Below, piece by piece: positions 1 to 12,192 of a DNA stretch of 64,000 nt. Made by a program: the position numbers and the translations under genes. Positions within the stretch are counted from its first letter, which is position 1; each line of letters begins with the position of its first letter. Source of the DNA: Usnea hakonensis (lineage: Eukaryota > Ascomycota > Lecanoromycetes > Lecanorales > Parmeliaceae); contig BLJB01000056.1 of NCBI GenBank assembly GCA_013423325.1, positions 62,001 through 126,000 on the forward strand. The letters run 5' to 3'. The notes beneath the pieces were generated by a model, which was not told the origin of the DNA, made no database searches, and worked only from the letters and a program-made list of their open reading frames with translations.

Positions 1-139
1 CCTAAGATGCTAATGTGTAGATACAAAATGATGTGCTATTAATATTTACAAATGCCTAGCGCGACTTCCTCTCATTAGTCCAATAATGCGAAATCGACTC
101 CTTCTCCACAAGCATTTCCCTACTCAGCATGCCAAATTC

Positions 140-3100
140 CTAGAAACCAAAGGGATTAGAGGGTGCTAGAACACGGATTAGCCTGTGAAATGTTATTCGG
201 CCAATATACTGTACTTACTGGCTGAAGCCAGGTTGGCCCGCCCTGTCCGCTGAGGTACCAATCTGTTTGCTGCTGGCGTTCCGAATCTGACAGGAGGGGC
301 CGGACCCGTCTTTTGCGGCTGCAGTGGAGCGGCAGCAGGCTGCGAGGGCATCGACGGCATTGGTGGCATTGGTGGAGGTGCCTGGCTGAAGCTAGGCCCG
401 GAAAACCCATTGACACCTGTCTGTTGAGGCTGCAAAGCCGGTGCTAGCATGGAATTGATTCCGGTCTGCTGGGGTTGAAGAGACGGCTGAAAATGGGGCT
501 GGTACCCAGTATTCTGGGACTGTAAAGGCTGGAAGCCCCCACTTTGCTGCTGTCCTCGGGGATCGGCGAACGGACTGCCACTTTGCTGGCCAACAATGTA
601 CGGATTTTGAAACCCCTGTGTGTCCGACTGACGAGGTGCCATCTGGTATTGCTGTCCAAAGCCAGTTTGTTGGGGGATCATCCCGTTACCAAGCTGACTG
701 AAACCTGCATTCTGCTGCCCGAACCCTGTCTGCTGTGGCTGCAATTGCTGCTGGCCAAATTGTTGTTGACCAAGCTGCTGTTGTTGCTGCTGCTGTTGCT
801 GATTAAACTGCTGCTGCTGTAGCCTTTGCTGATTTATATCATTAAGGCTTTGACCGGGTGGTGCAAACTGGTTCCCAAATTGACTTTGCGGTTGGAAGCC
901 TGTTAGCTGCGGCTGAAGCGGCGGTGGACCAAAGCTACTGCTTTGCGGTTGGGTCTGCGGTGCTGATAGCGGTCTCACAGGTGGAGGCGGCATTATTGAA
1001 CCTTGCTGACTGATCTGAGGTGCTTGCGGCCTCTGTCTTGCTGGAACGCTCTGCTGCTGACTTTGAAAGCTTTGTTGAAGTCCGAAACCCTGGGGCTGCT
1101 GCATTTGAGCTGGTCTCTGTTGCTGCAACTGTAAGCCCGTGGGCTGCTGGCCAAGTTGTGAAAAGAACTGTGGGTTCGCTCCAGTAGGCTGTTGCTGCAC
1201 GGGTTGCGGCGGCGGGATCTGTTGGGGTACTTGGGTTTGCGTGGGCTGAAGCTGCAGAGGCTGCACTGAAGTGTTCTGGGCTGGTGTAGGTTGTAAAGGC
1301 GGTGATAGCAGAGAAAGATCTAGTAGTGAACCCGTCAATGTAGGCTGCTGTGGAGGGGCACTCGCCGTTGGGTTAGGGGCTGCCGCGGGTTGTTGGCTCG
1401 ACTGCGGTGTGGGAGCCTTGGAAGGCTTGACGTCCCATGCATCGTCGTCAAAACCGCGAGTGTCTTTCTTTAGTGGCGCTGGCGCTGTCTCTAGGGGTGT
1501 CGGGACGGCTTCTGATCTAGGCTTTGGTTTCTCTTCATCTTGGCTACTTTGCTTAAATGCGTTGGCGTTGACAACATCGCTGCTTTGAACTGCTGGTGCT
1601 GGGCGTCCTTTGCGGGTGTTGTTCCTGAGCGCGCCACCAGGCCCCGAAAAGAGGCCTCCAGCTTCCCCATCTGGAGTTTGTCCGCCTTTTCCCATGTCAG
1701 TTGCGTAGCTACATCGCACAATGGAGATAATCAAACGATAACATACCTGTGCGGCCAAACTTGGTGTCTAAATACTTCATCACACGAAGTATGTCGCCCT
1801 CTTTAAGACCGAGCGTCCGCAATACAGATGGCGTGATCTCCCCGAGGACGTTCTCGTCCATCGAATCCTTGTTAAAGTTGAAGGCGTATCTCTCGCACTG
1901 ATAAGGACTAACTCCGGCTTTGAGAAAGAAGTCGAACCAGTCATATTCGGGCCCATCAGGTTTGGGTTTCGCTGGCTCAACCGTTGCTCCCGGCTTCGCT
2001 GCGCTTGCCGCAGATTCCTTTTTTTTCCGATCATTGCTCTTTGCCGCCTGTGTGCTTCTTCGCTTGATGTCGGAAAGCGGCTTGTCATCATCTAAAGACA
2101 CACCTGTTACCTTCTCGACATATTCAAGGTCTTCGATCGCCATTTTGACCACTGGAACGGCAATCTTGACTCCATTGAGCTTGTGCAAGTGTATCTTTCC
2201 ATCCTTCAAGCCAATGAATTGTGCTTCGACCTTGAAGGTAGCTGACCGATCGGTCCAGGTCCGTGTCTTTGCCATGTCGGGCTTGGATTTCGATGCCGAT
2301 GAAGACCTGCCATGCTTGGTTTCTTTCTTACTCCGCTCCGCGGCCTTCGCTTCCGCTTTGGACGCTTTCACAGCTTCCTTTACCATCCTCTCTTCATCCA
2401 GCCTGTTCTGCTCAACTACAGACTTCCCGGCATTGATCCCAGAGCTGGTCCGAGGTGGAGCCACTATTCCGGTTACCTCTACGTATGTGCTCGGTACCAC
2501 ACCCTCCTTTCCATTTTTCAACCTCCGTACCATCCACCATTCTTCGCTCTTGGTGTCATCGAGGACAATTACTTCATCACCAACGGCAACCGTGACTTCG
2601 TCCTCGCCCTGGGCCATGAAATCGTAGAGCACGTGACCCTTTTTCTGTCCGCCGCCAGACCCAGCACTGGCTTCAAGGACCTCTCGAAGACCTTCCGCTC
2701 TGGCAGCACCCGCGATTTCTCCAAGGTTTCTAGTAATCTCTTCGGCTGTGTCTTTTGCACCAGCATGGAAGTCAACACTTTTGCTTGGTCGCACTAGTTC
2801 CATGAAGACGTGTTTGCCCTCGATAGAGTAATGGGTAAGCTTCTCCGCGGTCCATTCCTGCTGAGGCCCATCCCGAGATTTCTCTGGAGCAATCATAATA
2901 ACGCCCGTGGCTAGATTCAGACCCAGCGTAGTCGGCATCTTCTTGCTCTTGCCCATAGCGGATACCATCTCGTTGATGTTATAAAGGCGGAATCCACCAT
3001 TGTTGACCTGCGGATGGTCCTCGTCATAGCTTCGGCTCACCGCGCGGTTGAAGGGTGGTGAAGCTGCAATGCCTGGAGAGTCTGGGGTTCGAGCAGAAGC

Positions 3101-3878
3101 GTATTGCGGAGGAGGCGGCGAAAGCTGTTGGGACGGCGGGCGTTGAGGCAAGGATGGTGCCGGAGGCTCTTCGTCTGATTCTTCAGGGGTTAACTGAGCG
3201 CCTCGAGGCTGTAGACCTGCGTTCACTGGTGGAGAATCTGTGGGTGATAATTTCTGGTGCATGATACCCGCCATGGCAGCTGCTGGGCCTGTGCGAGCTA
3301 ATGATGTAGGGCTTGACGGCTGCTCTGGCTGCACTTCTCTCTCCGAGGTTTGTGGTGATAGTGCTGTTTGGGGCGACCTTTGCTCTGCTTTGCCAGTGAT
3401 ATCGATGTAGTTGGAAGGTGCAAAGCCATATTCACCACTCAGCCCCACCAGGGTCCAGTCGGGATCCGATGTATCATAGACAGAAAGTATAGCTTCTTCG
3501 GTAAAAGAAAGCTCCTCGTCGGTTTGCCTGCTGTAGTCGTATAAAGCTTTGGCATGGTGGGTAGGTTGGGCCTACAAAGCAGTTGTTAGCATCCCATTCC
3601 AATTACCACGCGAGGAATTCGAAGGCATGCTTTTGCCCTGATATTCGTCAAGCCATCACTAACTAGTCGGCAGTACTGACCTCTGTAACGTAGTTATTTG
3701 GTATCAAACCCACGGGTTCATCCTCTTCTTCGCTCGGCGCCTTCTTCTTTGCCTTCCACCAATCATCCTCGGAGCTCTTCTCGAGTATATAGACTAACTC
3801 TCCTTCTTGAATGGCGAGCTCATTGTCCCCTTGAGGAGCATAGTCGTACAGCGCCGTACAAATAGAGACGAAGACCAT
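140..3878 (-). CDS. SLA1: Sla1-type endocytic adaptor (actin cytoskeleton regulatory complex)
   Basis: Adaptor of actin patches that links cargo, clathrin and the Las17/Pan1 actin machinery during endocytosis. My gene model is exons 3681-3878, 1747-3571, 219-1685 and 140-165, giving 1,171 aa. The domain order is that of Sla1: SH3 at about residues 5-60 (ALYDYAPQGDNE), SH3 at 72-122 (ALYDYSRQTDEE), SH3 at 377-435 (VLYDFMAQGEDE), SHD1 at about 500-570 (known to bind NPFxD cargo signals) and the SAM-like SHD2 at about 606-675. A long Gln/Pro tail follows with many QxTG repeats, the Prk1/Ark1 kinase target type in yeast. The small last exon restores the family ending NPFGF; without it the frame ends in an unrelated KYSILAE. 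All introns are GT-AG and keep frame. The start at 3878 (MVFVSICTALYDY) puts the first SH3 at the N terminus as in orthologues; an in-frame upstream Met-like codon at 3950 seems less likely. Confidence 0.93.
760..830. repeat. CAG/CTG-rich polyglutamine-coding tract in SLA1
   Basis: Imperfect run of CTG/TTG codons on the plus strand that encodes consecutive glutamines in the Sla1 tail on the minus strand. It lies between QxTG repeats. Such tracts vary in length between strains; here it is in frame and shows no disruption. Confidence 0.8.
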
Positions 3879-4473
3879 GTTTGCAACCTCTGGGAGCTTA
3901 GCGTATGTGGCAGGGAGGCGTGACCCGTCTGCAAAGCTGGAGCAAGACACTCAGTCTGCTTCTCTCTGCTTGGCAAGCTTCTGTGAAGATCTCCGAAACA
4001 TGTTGTTTCGCAAAGTTAGGCTTGAGATTGAAACAAAAATACCGAGACCATTATGCCTAAGCATGAGGTAAGAAGGTAAAGTAGACAAATCTATTCCCAT
4101 TGGATAATTTCGTCACCCTATGTTGCGTCCTGTCCGTATCAAAAAAATGTCCTTCTAGTAATTTTCATTTCTACAAAACAGTGAAAAGCCGCAAGGAAAC
4201 TTAAGAAGCCATCCAGTGGCTATATCTTTACATCATTTACTGCCAGAGGTTGCTGGGAAATTGCTTCACGCGCAATCTGACTTGCATATGATAGTGCTTT
4301 GGACCTGGCGTGATGACAGGCCAAGGAGAGTATTCTAAGCTAACATCGAGCATTGGTTTCTCTCGGTTGAAAGGCGAAAGCCACTTTTGGTCGTGGTAAT
4401 CAACAATACTTGCTTTCCGTCTGCTCTTTACGATGACTGTTTGCTGTTCCCTCTCTTCCATCTTTCGACCATC
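3879..4473. other. Intergenic: SLA1 upstream region and permease 3' region
   Basis: No convincing gene. A 74-codon minus-strand frame at 4237-4461 shows no family features and lies directly downstream of the permease stop, so it is probably 3' UTR. The part next to 3878 should hold the SLA1 promoter and 5' UTR; I see no clear TATA box. Confidence 0.5.
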
Positions 4474-5910
4474 TCAATACGTATATCGGAAACCCTCAGT
4501 CCTTTCGATTGTCTTCGTACCTTTTCTTTGCTTGCTGTTGGCAGTGTAGAAGTACACTGAAAATGTAACGACAATGCCAATGATAAGAACATGGGACCCA
4601 ATCGACACCCAGACTGCCGTTGGGTAACGAGGAGCTTCAGTCTGCCGGACAATGAAGCTCCCAGCAACACCTCCGAGTCCATTGCAAGCGGTTATCGCTG
4701 CTGCTGTCACTACCCGCTTCCACTGACCGGTGATGTTACTGGCTTGATAGCTATTGAGAGCTGCCCAGTTGGATATATATGCTCCGGTAGCAAGATAGGT
4801 ACCAACATATCTGACAGCAACTTGGTCGGCGAAGCCAAGCATTCCAAAGCCTGCAATCAAGCACAGTGAATTAAAAATAATGACAGGCCCTCGAAGACAA
4901 TATCTGTCGCCAATCGCAGACGACAACAGTACTGGAATGACGGCATAGTAATAAGGTGGCGCCGACAGCAATATTGCCTTGTTCGTCGAGAAGCCCATAC
5001 CACTTTGAAGGATTATCGGCAAGAAATATGATAAGGCTGTGGAGACCAAGTTAAGAAGAAAGAAGCTTGCTGCGAATCCATACACCTTGATGTCGAGAAA
5101 ATGCTTCAACACTTCAGGCCACGAAAATGGGGTCGGCACAACGTCCCCACGATCCTGCTGGATCCGTGCAACCGCAATCTTGGTCTCTGCCTCGTCCAGA
5201 AAGTAGAAGCTTTCTTGGGCCTTTTCGGGAAAGTCTACAATCCACCAGTACGTAGCAAATCCGATTAGGCAAGCAACGAGACCCTGAACGATAAACATCC
5301 ACTGCCAGCCCTTGAGACCGCCTCGGCCACTGAGATTGTTCAAGCCAAAATTCACGATCCCCCCCGTAGCCAGGACAATTACTTCACCACATTGGAGGAA
5401 AGCGAACCGAAGCTGGAGCTCCTCTCTTCGATACCAGCTTGAAATAAGCACCGCTAACCCTGGATAAATACCACTCATGAAGATGCCCAGGAGGACTCGC
5501 ATAACAATCATCTGTTTCCAGGTATTGATGAAGGCCGTGCAGAGGGTGATCAAACCAAAGCAGACAGTAATGAAAGCGAAGTACAAGCGCGGTCCAACTA
5601 TCCGCACGGCCAATGTAGCGGGTAATTGACAAGCCACACTGGCGACAGTGAATATCAGAATTGAAACGGAGTAACGGTTGCCTTGATCCAGCCCAAGGTC
5701 CTTCAACATGCTCGTAACCGAAGCGCTGGAGATGATGCCGCTGTCTAGTAAATTGAGACTGCATAATAGACCTCCAATGGTACACAGCCGGAGGTCAACC
5801 TTTAGGCGTAGCCTCTTTGCTTTTTCCAAAACTTCATGGTCATTGTTTGTCTGGTTGGTCTCTGAAGTAGCGGGCCGTTTAGACATCAAAGTGTCGGTTT
5901 CGACTGACAT
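4474..5910 (-). CDS. MFS permease, DAL5/TNA1 (anion:cation symporter) type
   Basis: Intronless 478-residue membrane transporter of the major facilitator superfamily. Charged N terminus, about 12 hydrophobic segments and a central hydrophilic loop around residues 225-270 (PEKAQESFYFLDEAE) match fungal allantoate/nicotinate/vitamin permeases. The VRIVGPR segment of the TM2-3 region and the C-terminal GFRYTY resemble that family. The usual TM1 motif around LDRxNIGNA is altered to NLLDSGIISSAS, so this is a divergent member and the substrate cannot be inferred. Likely role is plasma-membrane uptake of a small organic anion. The ATG at 5910 is the first in frame and gives the expected length. It is divergently arranged with the gene at 6637 and shares an intergenic region of about 0.7 kb. 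Confidence 0.85.
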   Translation of the reverse strand: MSVETDTLMSKRPATSETNQTNNDHEVLEKAKRLRLKVDLRLCTIGGLLCSLNLLDSGIISSASVTSMLKDLGLDQGNRYSVSILIFTVASVACQLPATLAVRIVGPRLYFAFITVCFGLITLCTAFINTWKQMIVMRVLLGIFMSGIYPGLAVLISSWYRREELQLRFAFLQCGEVIVLATGGIVNFGLNNLSGRGGLKGWQWMFIVQGLVACLIGFATYWWIVDFPEKAQESFYFLDEAETKIAVARIQQDRGDVVPTPFSWPEVLKHFLDIKVYGFAASFFLLNLVSTALSYFLPIILQSGMGFSTNKAILLSAPPYYYAVIPVLLSSAIGDRYCLRGPVIIFNSLCLIAGFGMLGFADQVAVRYVGTYLATGAYISNWAALNSYQASNITGQWKRVVTAAAITACNGLGGVAGSFIVRQTEAPRYPTAVWVSIGSHVLIIGIVVTFSVYFYTANSKQRKGTKTIERTEGFRYTY

Positions 5911-6636
5911 GATGCGGACTGCTGCTGTTGTCTTCGAAAGGTATCCGAGGCTGCAGTCTTTGCCAAAAAAAAAAACCCCCCCAAAAAATGATGAATGAGC
6001 TTCCCATGTTAGGTGGCATAGTTTTTATCATGATCCTTAAGAATGAATCGTCATCGCGCATCGACCGAACAGAGATTAGAAACTGAAAGGTCCAAAGACG
6101 CCCATTAAAAAATGCCACCACCCCCCACCCACCCCTAAACCAACTATAGCGCCCGCCGGGAACGTCCGAGAAGCGTTGCCGATGCACCCACCCCACCCCG
6201 CTTGGCCTGCAAAATGATGGCATTTACTACTGTTGTACTGGGAGAGCAAGCCCAACATTTTCACTCATCTTTGATCCTCTGATAGCGATACAGCACTGCG
6301 CCCTCATTTGTCTTCATGAAATGCTATTTAATGCGGGTCGGAAGATTAGTTTTCTGACATGGATCAGATTTATTTCTGTCCCTCTTCTTTGGAGGCGAAG
6401 ATGAAAATATATTCCGCCAGGCGTCGGGCAAATGTCAGCTCGGATCAAGGGAGTCTAGTATGAATTCATTCTCCTCCGAACCTCCAACCAACCCCATATA
6501 AATATACCTAAGAAAGTCTTATCCGCTATTGTCAGCCTTTGACGTCCTCATCAAGACACAGTCTTAAAGATCCCGATTTTCAAATCAGACAAGATATCGA
6601 ACTCTTGCACTGCCAGCAAGCGTCACACCATACGCA
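5911..6636. other. Divergent promoter region
   Basis: Holds the 5' regions of the permease (-) and the 6637 gene (+). There is an A-run followed by a C-run at about 5967-5983 and pyrimidine-rich stretches. No coding support on either strand. Confidence 0.5.
6497..6504 (+). promoter_or_regulatory. TATA-like element
   Basis: TATAAATA lies about 130 bp upstream of the ATG at 6637, a reasonable distance for a fungal TATA box. Motif match only. Confidence 0.3.
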
Positions 6637-7803
6637 ATGGTTCAATACATCCCACATCCAGACTGTCGAAGTCTCCTCCCACCTCTTCTTGCATCTCTAC
6701 CAACAGCGTTTGTCTCACCCCGAGCGCCTCCCGCCTTACTCCCCCTCCTCTCCCCCATACTTCGTCAACGAGTTCAACTACTCGCCGCCACTTCAACCTC
6801 CGCATCCGACTCATGGCTACCTCTTCTGTGTTGGGAATCAGAGCCCGCGAAGAGACTCGTAGACATTGTTTCAGAAAGCGACGCATTCGAACTACACCCC
6901 GTGTCTGGGGAGATCGACTTTGGTGATGTGGAGGACATTGTTTACAAGCGACTAGACGAAGAAACCCTGCAGGCTAGGGTTATTGCCCCGGATCTAAGGC
7001 TGACCGTTATATATCTTTGGTGTCAAGGGGATCAAGAAGGCGGAGGAGATGGCTGGCGTGTGTCAGAGGTCAGGCCGGCAAGTGAACACCCGGAAGCGGG
7101 TGATAAAAATTGGTATCCTACAATCGCCGAAGCAGACGAAAAGGCCCAGGAGAAGATGATGGAAGAAGCAATACAACAAGGGGAGGACGAGTCCGCTATC
7201 CATCGAACAAGCAATGGTGCCACCGCCAATGAGTACGAGGAGCAAAATGGCGATGATGACGGTGACGATGACGACGACTACTGGGCTCAATATGACAAAA
7301 CCCCCGCAGCACAAAGACCGCCTGCTCCACCGTCAGATCCCAACAAGCAAGGCGGTACTACATCCGAAGCCGGATACTTTGACCGATACGCCGAGGTACA
7401 ACCACAAATGGACAACGACGATCCCTCCTCAGACCGCAACGCAATAGGAGAGTCCACTCTAAACGGCTCCATCATGTCATCCGCCTTACGCAGAATATCC
7501 GAACCCGACAACGCCATCCCTCAACACCCTCACACTCTACCCAATGGCTCCGGAGCAGCAATTGCGGATCAAGGCATCAGCCATCCTACGCCATCGCCGC
7601 CTGCGGGGCCAGTAGTGGTCTCTAGGATGGAAGAATCGGCAGAGTCGCAGTCGATTGCTGAGGTGGCGGTGAAGCAGCATGTTAGTACGAGTATCAAGAG
7701 TTTGTTTCGGCTGTGTAGGAGTAGTGGGGTTGAGAGGAGCGATTTCGATCGGATGGTTAGGGTTGAGCTTGAGACGTTGGGGATGATGGAGGAGGATGAT
7801 TGA
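6637..7803 (+). CDS. Conserved-looking fungal protein of unknown function, acidic
   Basis: Single exon, 388 residues. I cannot assign a named family. The N-terminal 160 residues look folded (hydrophobic, few low-complexity runs; WLPLLCWESEPA, VYKRLDEETLQARV). The middle is a strongly acidic low-complexity linker (NGDDDGDDDDDYWAQYD, residues about 203-220) followed by a Pro/Ser-rich stretch. The C-terminal 50 residues (VKQHVSTSIKSLFRLCRSSG) look like a short helical domain. No signal peptide or membrane segment, so probably cytosolic or nuclear. Codon use and the long open frame support it as real. A TATA-like box lies 130 bp upstream. Confidence 0.75.
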   Translation: MVQYIPHPDCRSLLPPLLASLPTAFVSPRAPPALLPLLSPILRQRVQLLAATSTSASDSWLPLLCWESEPAKRLVDIVSESDAFELHPVSGEIDFGDVEDIVYKRLDEETLQARVIAPDLRLTVIYLWCQGDQEGGGDGWRVSEVRPASEHPEAGDKNWYPTIAEADEKAQEKMMEEAIQQGEDESAIHRTSNGATANEYEEQNGDDDGDDDDDYWAQYDKTPAAQRPPAPPSDPNKQGGTTSEAGYFDRYAEVQPQMDNDDPSSDRNAIGESTLNGSIMSSALRRISEPDNAIPQHPHTLPNGSGAAIADQGISHPTPSPPAGPVVVSRMEESAESQSIAEVAVKQHVSTSIKSLFRLCRSSGVERSDFDRMVRVELETLGMMEEDD

Positions 7804-9650
7804 GGTGCTTTTTTCTTTAGAGATGTTCCAGGTTGGGATGTGGTGGAGATACCCTGGGTACAGATAGATTGTGGGTTTCTGGCGGGTTTGGAAAAACATG
7901 TAGATAGCAATAGATGGCGGTACGAGACGCCTTCGTGAAGGCTGGGTGAGACACGAATAGCATTGGTAAATTTCATAGACGTGGACTATCTGATTTGTGA
8001 TTATACGGGTACGGGTACCAGTCTTTCCCTTACAGGACATCACTCAGAAATGCCATAACCCATCCGAAACGCACTCATCCTCTTCACCCCCTTCAAACAC
8101 CACCATATCCAAATCGCATTCTCACTTACCCCATCCTTCCCCAACCCACAACACCTAAATAAACGAAAAAATCAAAGCACAAATCCAAACACAAACAGAA
8201 ACAAAGATAAACCTTCCCCCCGAAAAAATTGCAGCAACTTCCAATGCTATCCTCTAGCACAGCCATCACAAGATCTCCATTCGCGAGGACTCCGACGAAT
8301 GATGACAAGTAGACAGATGGCGCGAGGTTGTGGGCTAGCGGATTAATACCCTCAGCTGCTGGTGGGGAAAGGGGGGGGCGAGAGGGGGAGAGGAATTTAT
8401 ATAGCAGAGTTTGCATTCAGATAGATACAAAGTCGGGCTAGTTAAGGAGCGTTGGGTTGGGGTTGTGGCGTTTACATCTAATCCGGGATATCAAGAAGCT
8501 CATTGATATCAACTTCCTTCTTCCCCAGAAACCAACCTTGCTGCGTTGTCTTGTCCATCGTTCATGCGAAGCAAGCGCCACTTGCGCGCGACAAAATTTT
8601 CTCTTCAAAACCTGCTGCTTTGCTCGCCATGTCAGAACATATGGTCAGAGGCTTTGGGGAGCAGGTGCAGGGGCGGGGACGACTTTGCAAGATAGAGGAG
8701 TATCACAATGATTTCTAATAGGGAAGGCCCATTCGCGGTTGCTGGGGTCTGGAAGTAGTTCTTTTGAATGGGATTTGGGAACCTTGGGGGTTGGAGTTGT
8801 TTAGAGGGTGGCACAAGTTGTTCCACGGACCGGAAAAGTGAGGAGCAAGATACTGGGAACGGGCAAGGACATTATTCGGTGCATGAGGGATCGCAAGTAT
8901 GGTTCTCGCGCCATCAGACAAATGGCGGTCTTTTTCACCGGGCCTTCGTGGTGGACGATCTTGCTGAAAGGTCTAATACCAAGTATGAGCTGTGAGATCC
9001 GGGAAGGTGATGTGGAAAGATGTGGCATGCACTTCTCGAACCCAGTAAAAGGCAGCGACGGAAGATGGTACCACTTTGGCTCGAAATCCGTTTTTCTCGG
9101 CCTTGACGCCAGCGAGAAGCCCATCCCCCGGAACGGGTACCCAGAAGATGGAATCTATCACATCTGTTTGGTTTGTTGGACTCACATGTCTCTATAATGT
9201 GTAGGATGACGGAGAGACTGTGCTTGAGTGTTGGCTACTTGCGACAATTGTGGAAGCGATTGCGCTAACTGCGGCTAGATCCATATACAGAGAGCAAGAT
9301 GCTATCAATGAAAGCTTCATCCTACTATCGTTCTTGTTCTAGTTCTTATAGTTGTTGTTATGGCCCGTTCGCCTCGGTTAGTGGATTTACGGTCCCCGTG
9401 AGATAGTTTATCCGGTCCGGGACTCTTGGCAGTTATGTTGCGGCGTAGAACTAAAAAGCTATCTTACTTTAGCTCTAAGGGACACGAATTCATTCAAAGA
9501 AGCTTGCTTTGCACATTTCAATGAGAACATCTTGTATTTCTTAAGGAGCTCTTTCAAACCGGTGTTGCACATGAGGTCTCAATTCTGTAAGCAGCACGTT
9601 GACATTTCCGTATCCAAAGCTTTCTATCCTTTCCTTCAAGCGCTTTTCTA
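7804..9650. other. Intergenic, 1.8 kb, no confident gene
   Basis: Contains 3' UTRs and the upstream region of PMT4. The longest frames here (for example 129 codons at 8808-9197 plus and 107 codons at 8801-9124 minus) overlap on opposite strands, carry no recognisable motif and have no flanking exons that I could join. I do not call a gene. Confidence 0.4.
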
Positions 9651-12192
9651 ATGATGGCGCTTCTAGAGTCGGTCTCTACCTGCATCATGTCCTCTTCCGC
9701 GGTGCGGCAACGAGGCCAGAAAGACAAAAAAGTTCCCGCTTCCGCCTCGACTCCTCCAAAAACAGATGGTGATCTCAATGGTATACTAAAAGATACAAAG
9801 CTGCCCGAAGTGGTGACCTCCGAGTGGGATTACAAGCTTGCACTGGGCGTGATAACAATACTCGCTTTCATTACTCGCTTTTGGGGGATTGGCCATCCCA
9901 ATGAGGTGGTCTTCGATGAGGTCCATTTCGGAAAGGTATAGAATGCGGCAGTCCTCTCCCAGTAGCCCTCGGCCAAGCTGGTTGCAGAATCGCCATCCTT
10001 CGGGCTTTGGCCAAAGTACGCTGACCATACACATCGGTAGTTCGCCTCATATTATCTACAAAGAACCTATTTTTTTGACGTTCATCCCCCCTTCGGAAAG
10101 CTTCTTTTTGCCCTTATGGGCTGGTTCGTTGGATATGATGGCCACTTCCACTTTGACAACATTGGCGACTCATATATCACCAACAGAGTACCCTACGTCG
10201 CCTTCCGCGCTATGCCAGCCCTTCTTGGAGCTTTGACGGTCCCTACAGTCTTCTTGATCATGTGGGAATCAGGCTACACACTTCCAGCCGCTGTGGTAGC
10301 TGCTGCATTGGTCTTGTTCGACAATGCGCATATTGGCCAAACTCGACTTATCCTGCTAGATGCGACCTTGGTGTTTGCAATGTCGCTCAGTGTCCTTTGC
10401 TACGTACGGTTTTTCAAAATGAGGCACGAGCCCTTCTCGCAGATATGGTGGAAATGGCTCCTGCTCACCGGAGTCGCTATGAGCTGTGTCATATCTACCA
10501 AATACGTTGGAGTGTTCACGTTTTTCACCGTTGGTTGTGCAGTTGCAATCGATCTCTGGGGTCTATTGGACATCAACCGGAAAGGAGGAGCTTTGACTCT
10601 GCCCGAATTTGGGAGGCACTTTGCAGCACGTTTGACTGGACTCATTGTGGTACCCTTCCTTATCTACTTGTTCTGGTTCCAAGTTCACTTCGCTATTTTG
10701 AGCAAATCCGGACCTGGAGATGAATTCATGACTCCCGCGTTCCAGGAGACGTTGAGCGATAACATGATGAGCGCACAATCTACTGGCATTGAGTACTATG
10801 ACTCGATATCCATCAGACACAAGGAGACGAAGACCTATTTGCACAGCCATGCGGATAGATATCCCCTTCGCTACGATGATGGACGTGTTTCCAGCCAAGG
10901 ACAGCAGGTTACAGGCTACCCATTCAACGATACCAATAACTACTGGCAGATTGTTCCGAATAGCATCATCGATCTCTCGGCTGCAACGCCCGGTATGGGC
11001 GTGCAAAGCGGTGATTTTGTCAAACTGCGGCATATTGTGACGGACAGCTACCTCCTGTCACACGATGTGGCTTCGCCATACTACCCCACGAACCAAGAAT
11101 TTACGACTGTGGGAGTCGAAGATGCCAATGGAGAGCGGTACAATGACACCTTGTTTGAAATTAAGATCGAGAATGCCAAGGGAAGGCAACCACTTAAAAG
11201 CTTTTCGGGTCACTTCAAGTTGATCCATGCCCCTACGAGGGTTGCCATGTGGACGCACACTACTCCGCTCCCTGACTGGGCTTACAAACAGGCCGAGATA
11301 AACGGCAACAAGAATATCGCACAGACGAGCAATATCTGGTACGTTGATGAGATACCATCCATACCAGCTGATAGCCCGCGCCTTTTCAAAGAGGTCAAGA
11401 AGATCAAGCATATGCCTTTCTTGAAGAAGTACATCGAACTCCAAAGGGCGATCTTTTTTCATAACAATGCCCTGACGAGCAGCCATCCCTACGCCAGTCA
11501 GCCGATCCAATGGCCATTCTTGCTCCGTGGCGTCAGCTTCTGGACCCAAAATGATACCAGACAGCAAATTTATTTTGTAGGCAATCCTATTGGCTGGTGG
11601 ATAGTAAGCAGCCTGCTTGCAGTGTTTGCAGGTATAATCGGAGCAGACCAATTATCCCAAAGACGTGGCATCGACAGCTTAGACGAACGTGAGTTGCCCG
11701 TCGTACCCTCCCCAAACCCTTCCTAATCATAAACATGTTCCAGGAACCCGCTCCCGCCTTTACAACAGCACCGGCTTCTTCTTCCTCTGCTGGGCCGCCC
11801 ACTATATTCCTTTCTTCATCATGGGTCGCCAACTCTTCCTTCACCATTACTTGCCCGCACACCTCGCATCCGCTCTGGTCACTGGCGCACTTCTCGAATT
11901 CGTCTTTAACCTTGATCCTGTTGGCCTGGACGAGAACTTCCTTCAACAAACCCAAAACAAGACTCCTAGCAAGAACAAGGATCGTGGAGGCAAACGGGTC
12001 GTCGTTCCAGCCAAGGAGCGCATGACTGGACAAAGTATGCTGGCGCTTTGGGCTGCCAGTGGTGTTTTGATTGCCATCGTCATCGGTGGATGGTGGTACT
12101 TCTTACCGTTGACGTACGGCAAGCCTGGCTTGAGTGCTGAGCAGGTTATTGCAAGGAAGTGGCTTGGGTATGACTTGCACTTCGCGAAATAA
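9651..12192 (+). CDS. PMT4: Protein O-mannosyltransferase, Pmt4 class
   Basis: Transfers mannose from dolichyl-phosphate-mannose to Ser/Thr of secretory proteins in the ER membrane. Exons 9651-9935, 10041-11688 and 11744-12192 join in frame to 793 aa. Early residues FDEVHFGKF and, after the first intron, FFDVHPPFGK form the catalytic loop-1 region. These motifs, GYDGHFHFDNIG and SGPGDEFM are of Pmt4 rather than Pmt1/Pmt2 type. Central MIR repeats (LHSHADRYPLRYDDGR, QQVTGYPFNDTNNYW) are followed by C-terminal membrane segments including FFLCWAAHYIPFF. Intron 1 (105 nt) has a CTGAC branch site; intron 2 is 55 nt. Met codons occur at 9651, 9654 and 9687. The one at 9687 (MSSSAVRQRGQ) has A at -3 and begins like other fungal Pmt4 proteins, so it may be the true start. 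Confidence 0.95.

Noticed and set aside
544..2797. Plus-strand frames opposite SLA1 (up to 235 codons)
   Set aside because: Shadow frames of the minus-strand SLA1 exons; no independent motif.
8801..9197. Overlapping open frames of 107-129 codons on both strands
   Set aside because: No motif, no joinable exons, and opposite-strand overlap; probably chance.
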